A stretch of DNA of 15,279 bases, taken from positions 1 through 15,279 of the forward strand of contig PTKD01000024.1 of NCBI GenBank assembly GCA_002938115.1, in the 5' to 3' direction. The notes under the pieces are model-generated. The model searched no databases, was not told the origin of the DNA, and was given only the letters and a program-made list of their open reading frames with translations. Of the stretch, positions 14,373 to 15,279 are shown one piece after another; position 1 is the first letter of the stretch; the number at the start of each line of letters is the position of its first letter. This DNA is from Alphaproteobacteria bacterium MarineAlpha9_Bin7. GTDB lineage: Bacteria > Pseudomonadota > Alphaproteobacteria > UBA7887. The translations under genes were made by a program, and so were the position numbers.

Positions 14373-15279
14373 ATGTCCGAGGCAAACCTACCATTATCCC
14401 ACTTAACCGTTCTTGATCTGACCCGGGCAAGAGCTGGTCCCACGGCCGTTCGCCATCTCGCAGATTGGGGCGCCGACGTCATCAAAATTGAAATGCCCGA
14501 TGAGCCTGGAGCCGACGGCCTGAGTGGCCTGCGCCATGGACCTGATTTTCTGAATCTTCATCGTAACAAACGAAGCATCACGCTCAATCTCAAAAAAGAG
14601 AAGGGTCGTCAGATCTTCCTAGATCTTGCACGTGACGCCGATGTGATTGTAGAAAACTACCGACCAGACGTGAAACACCGCTTAGGAATCGACTACGAGA
14701 CTGTCCGCAAAATCAATCCCCGCATCGTCTATGGCAGTATTTCCGGCTTCGGCCAAGATGGTCCTCTACGAGACCGCCCCGGGCTGGATCAAATAGCCCA
14801 AGGCATGGGCGGCCTGATGTCTATTACCGGTCTGCCAGGCCAAGGGCCCGTCAGAGTCGGTGTACCAATTGCCGATTTATCATCAGGAAACTATTTGGCC
14901 ATGGGCATACTTCTGGCTTTGATCGACCGAGATAGAAGCGGCGAGGGCCAATGGGTACACACTTCTCTATTGGAAGCACAAGTATCGATGCTCGACTTTC
15001 AAGCCGCCCGTTGGTTAATTGATGGCGAGGTCCCACCTCAGGCGGGGAATAATCACCCAACAGGAATCCCCATGGGGGTGTATCCGACATCTGATGGCGA
15101 AATCAATATTGCTGCAGCTGGGGAAACACTTTGGCGGCGGTTCTTGGGTGTCATCGCAGCTCCGGAACTAGCTGACGACCCTCGGTTTACAACCGATAAA
15201 GACCGTTCGACTAACCGAGACGAACTCAACGCGATTTTGGAAGAAATCACGGCCAAAAAAACCAGCGCGGAATGGATCA
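14373..15279 (+). CDS. CaiB/BaiF family CoA-transferase, C-terminus cut by the window edge
   Basis: This is a class III CoA-transferase, which moves CoA between carboxylic acids through an aspartyl-CoA intermediate; some relatives are 2-methylacyl-CoA racemases. The visible 302 residues show the N-terminal LTVLDLTRARAGPTAVRHLADWGADVIKIE, then NKRSITLNLKKEKGR (65-79), ADVIVENYRPDV (89-100), YGSISGFGQDGP (120-131), PGLDQIAQGMGGLMSITG (136-153) and VGVPIADLSSG (162-172). Asp168 is the probable catalytic aspartate by comparison with Asp169 of formyl-CoA transferase. About 90-100 residues are expected beyond the edge. The ATG at 14373 has only a weak GAGA upstream, but the protein begins as the family does. 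It diverges from the flavin oxidoreductase gene and would pair with the acid-CoA ligase in handling CoA esters. Confidence 0.93.
   Translation, partial: MSEANLPLSHLTVLDLTRARAGPTAVRHLADWGADVIKIEMPDEPGADGLSGLRHGPDFLNLHRNKRSITLNLKKEKGRQIFLDLARDADVIVENYRPDVKHRLGIDYETVRKINPRIVYGSISGFGQDGPLRDRPGLDQIAQGMGGLMSITGLPGQGPVRVGVPIADLSSGNYLAMGILLALIDRDRSGEGQWVHTSLLEAQVSMLDFQAARWLIDGEVPPQAGNNHPTGIPMGVYPTSDGEINIAAAGETLWRRFLGVIAAPELADDPRFTTDKDRSTNRDELNAILEEITAKKTSAEWI

Overview
The window looks like a chromosomal segment of an alphaproteobacterium with moderate GC. The main evidence is the left-hand block: argH, a tiny LptM-type lipoprotein gene and lysA in one overlapping minus-strand operon, with a TlpA-type thioredoxin gene diverging from argH. 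That is a familiar alphaproteobacterial arrangement. No rRNA, tRNA, CRISPR array, insertion sequence, phage gene or origin was seen, and no stretch longer than 300 bases lacks a gene.

Left block (1-4873), amino-acid and housekeeping genes. The minus-strand operon argH > lptM-like > lysA covers arginine biosynthesis, a short outer-membrane lipoprotein and the last step of lysine biosynthesis; lysA runs off the left edge. tlpA diverges from argH with only about 30 bases between start codons. It converges on a thrH-type phosphoserine phosphatase/phosphotransferase with a 12-base gap. A FabG-like short-chain dehydrogenase follows on the minus strand.

Middle block (5036-9996), plus strand. A metallo-beta-lactamase-fold hydrolase stands alone. 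After a 194-base leader comes a tight four-gene operon for a xanthine-oxidase-family molybdenum hydroxylase: FAD subunit, 2Fe-2S subunit, molybdopterin subunit, then a MoaD/ThiS-like sulfur-carrier protein ending in glycines. The molybdenum subunit carries AYRAPGAP at the active-site loop, not the AYxCSFR of form I CO dehydrogenase, so its substrate is unknown and probably organic.

Right block (10221-15279). A minus-strand unit runs flavin-dependent luciferase-like oxidoreductase > acid-CoA ligase > LarA-superfamily (nickel-pincer type) protein. Diverging from it is a CaiB/BaiF CoA-transferase that leaves the window on the right. Together with the hydrolase, dehydrogenase and molybdenum hydroxylase, this reads as a catabolic region for some carboxylic acid: hydroxylation or oxidation, CoA activation and CoA transfer. 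The substrate cannot be read from sequence. The most notable points are the dedicated MoaD-like protein in the hydroxylase operon, the LarA-like protein with no maturation genes beside it, and small features a default annotation may miss (the 46-residue lipoprotein and several non-ATG or trimmed starts).
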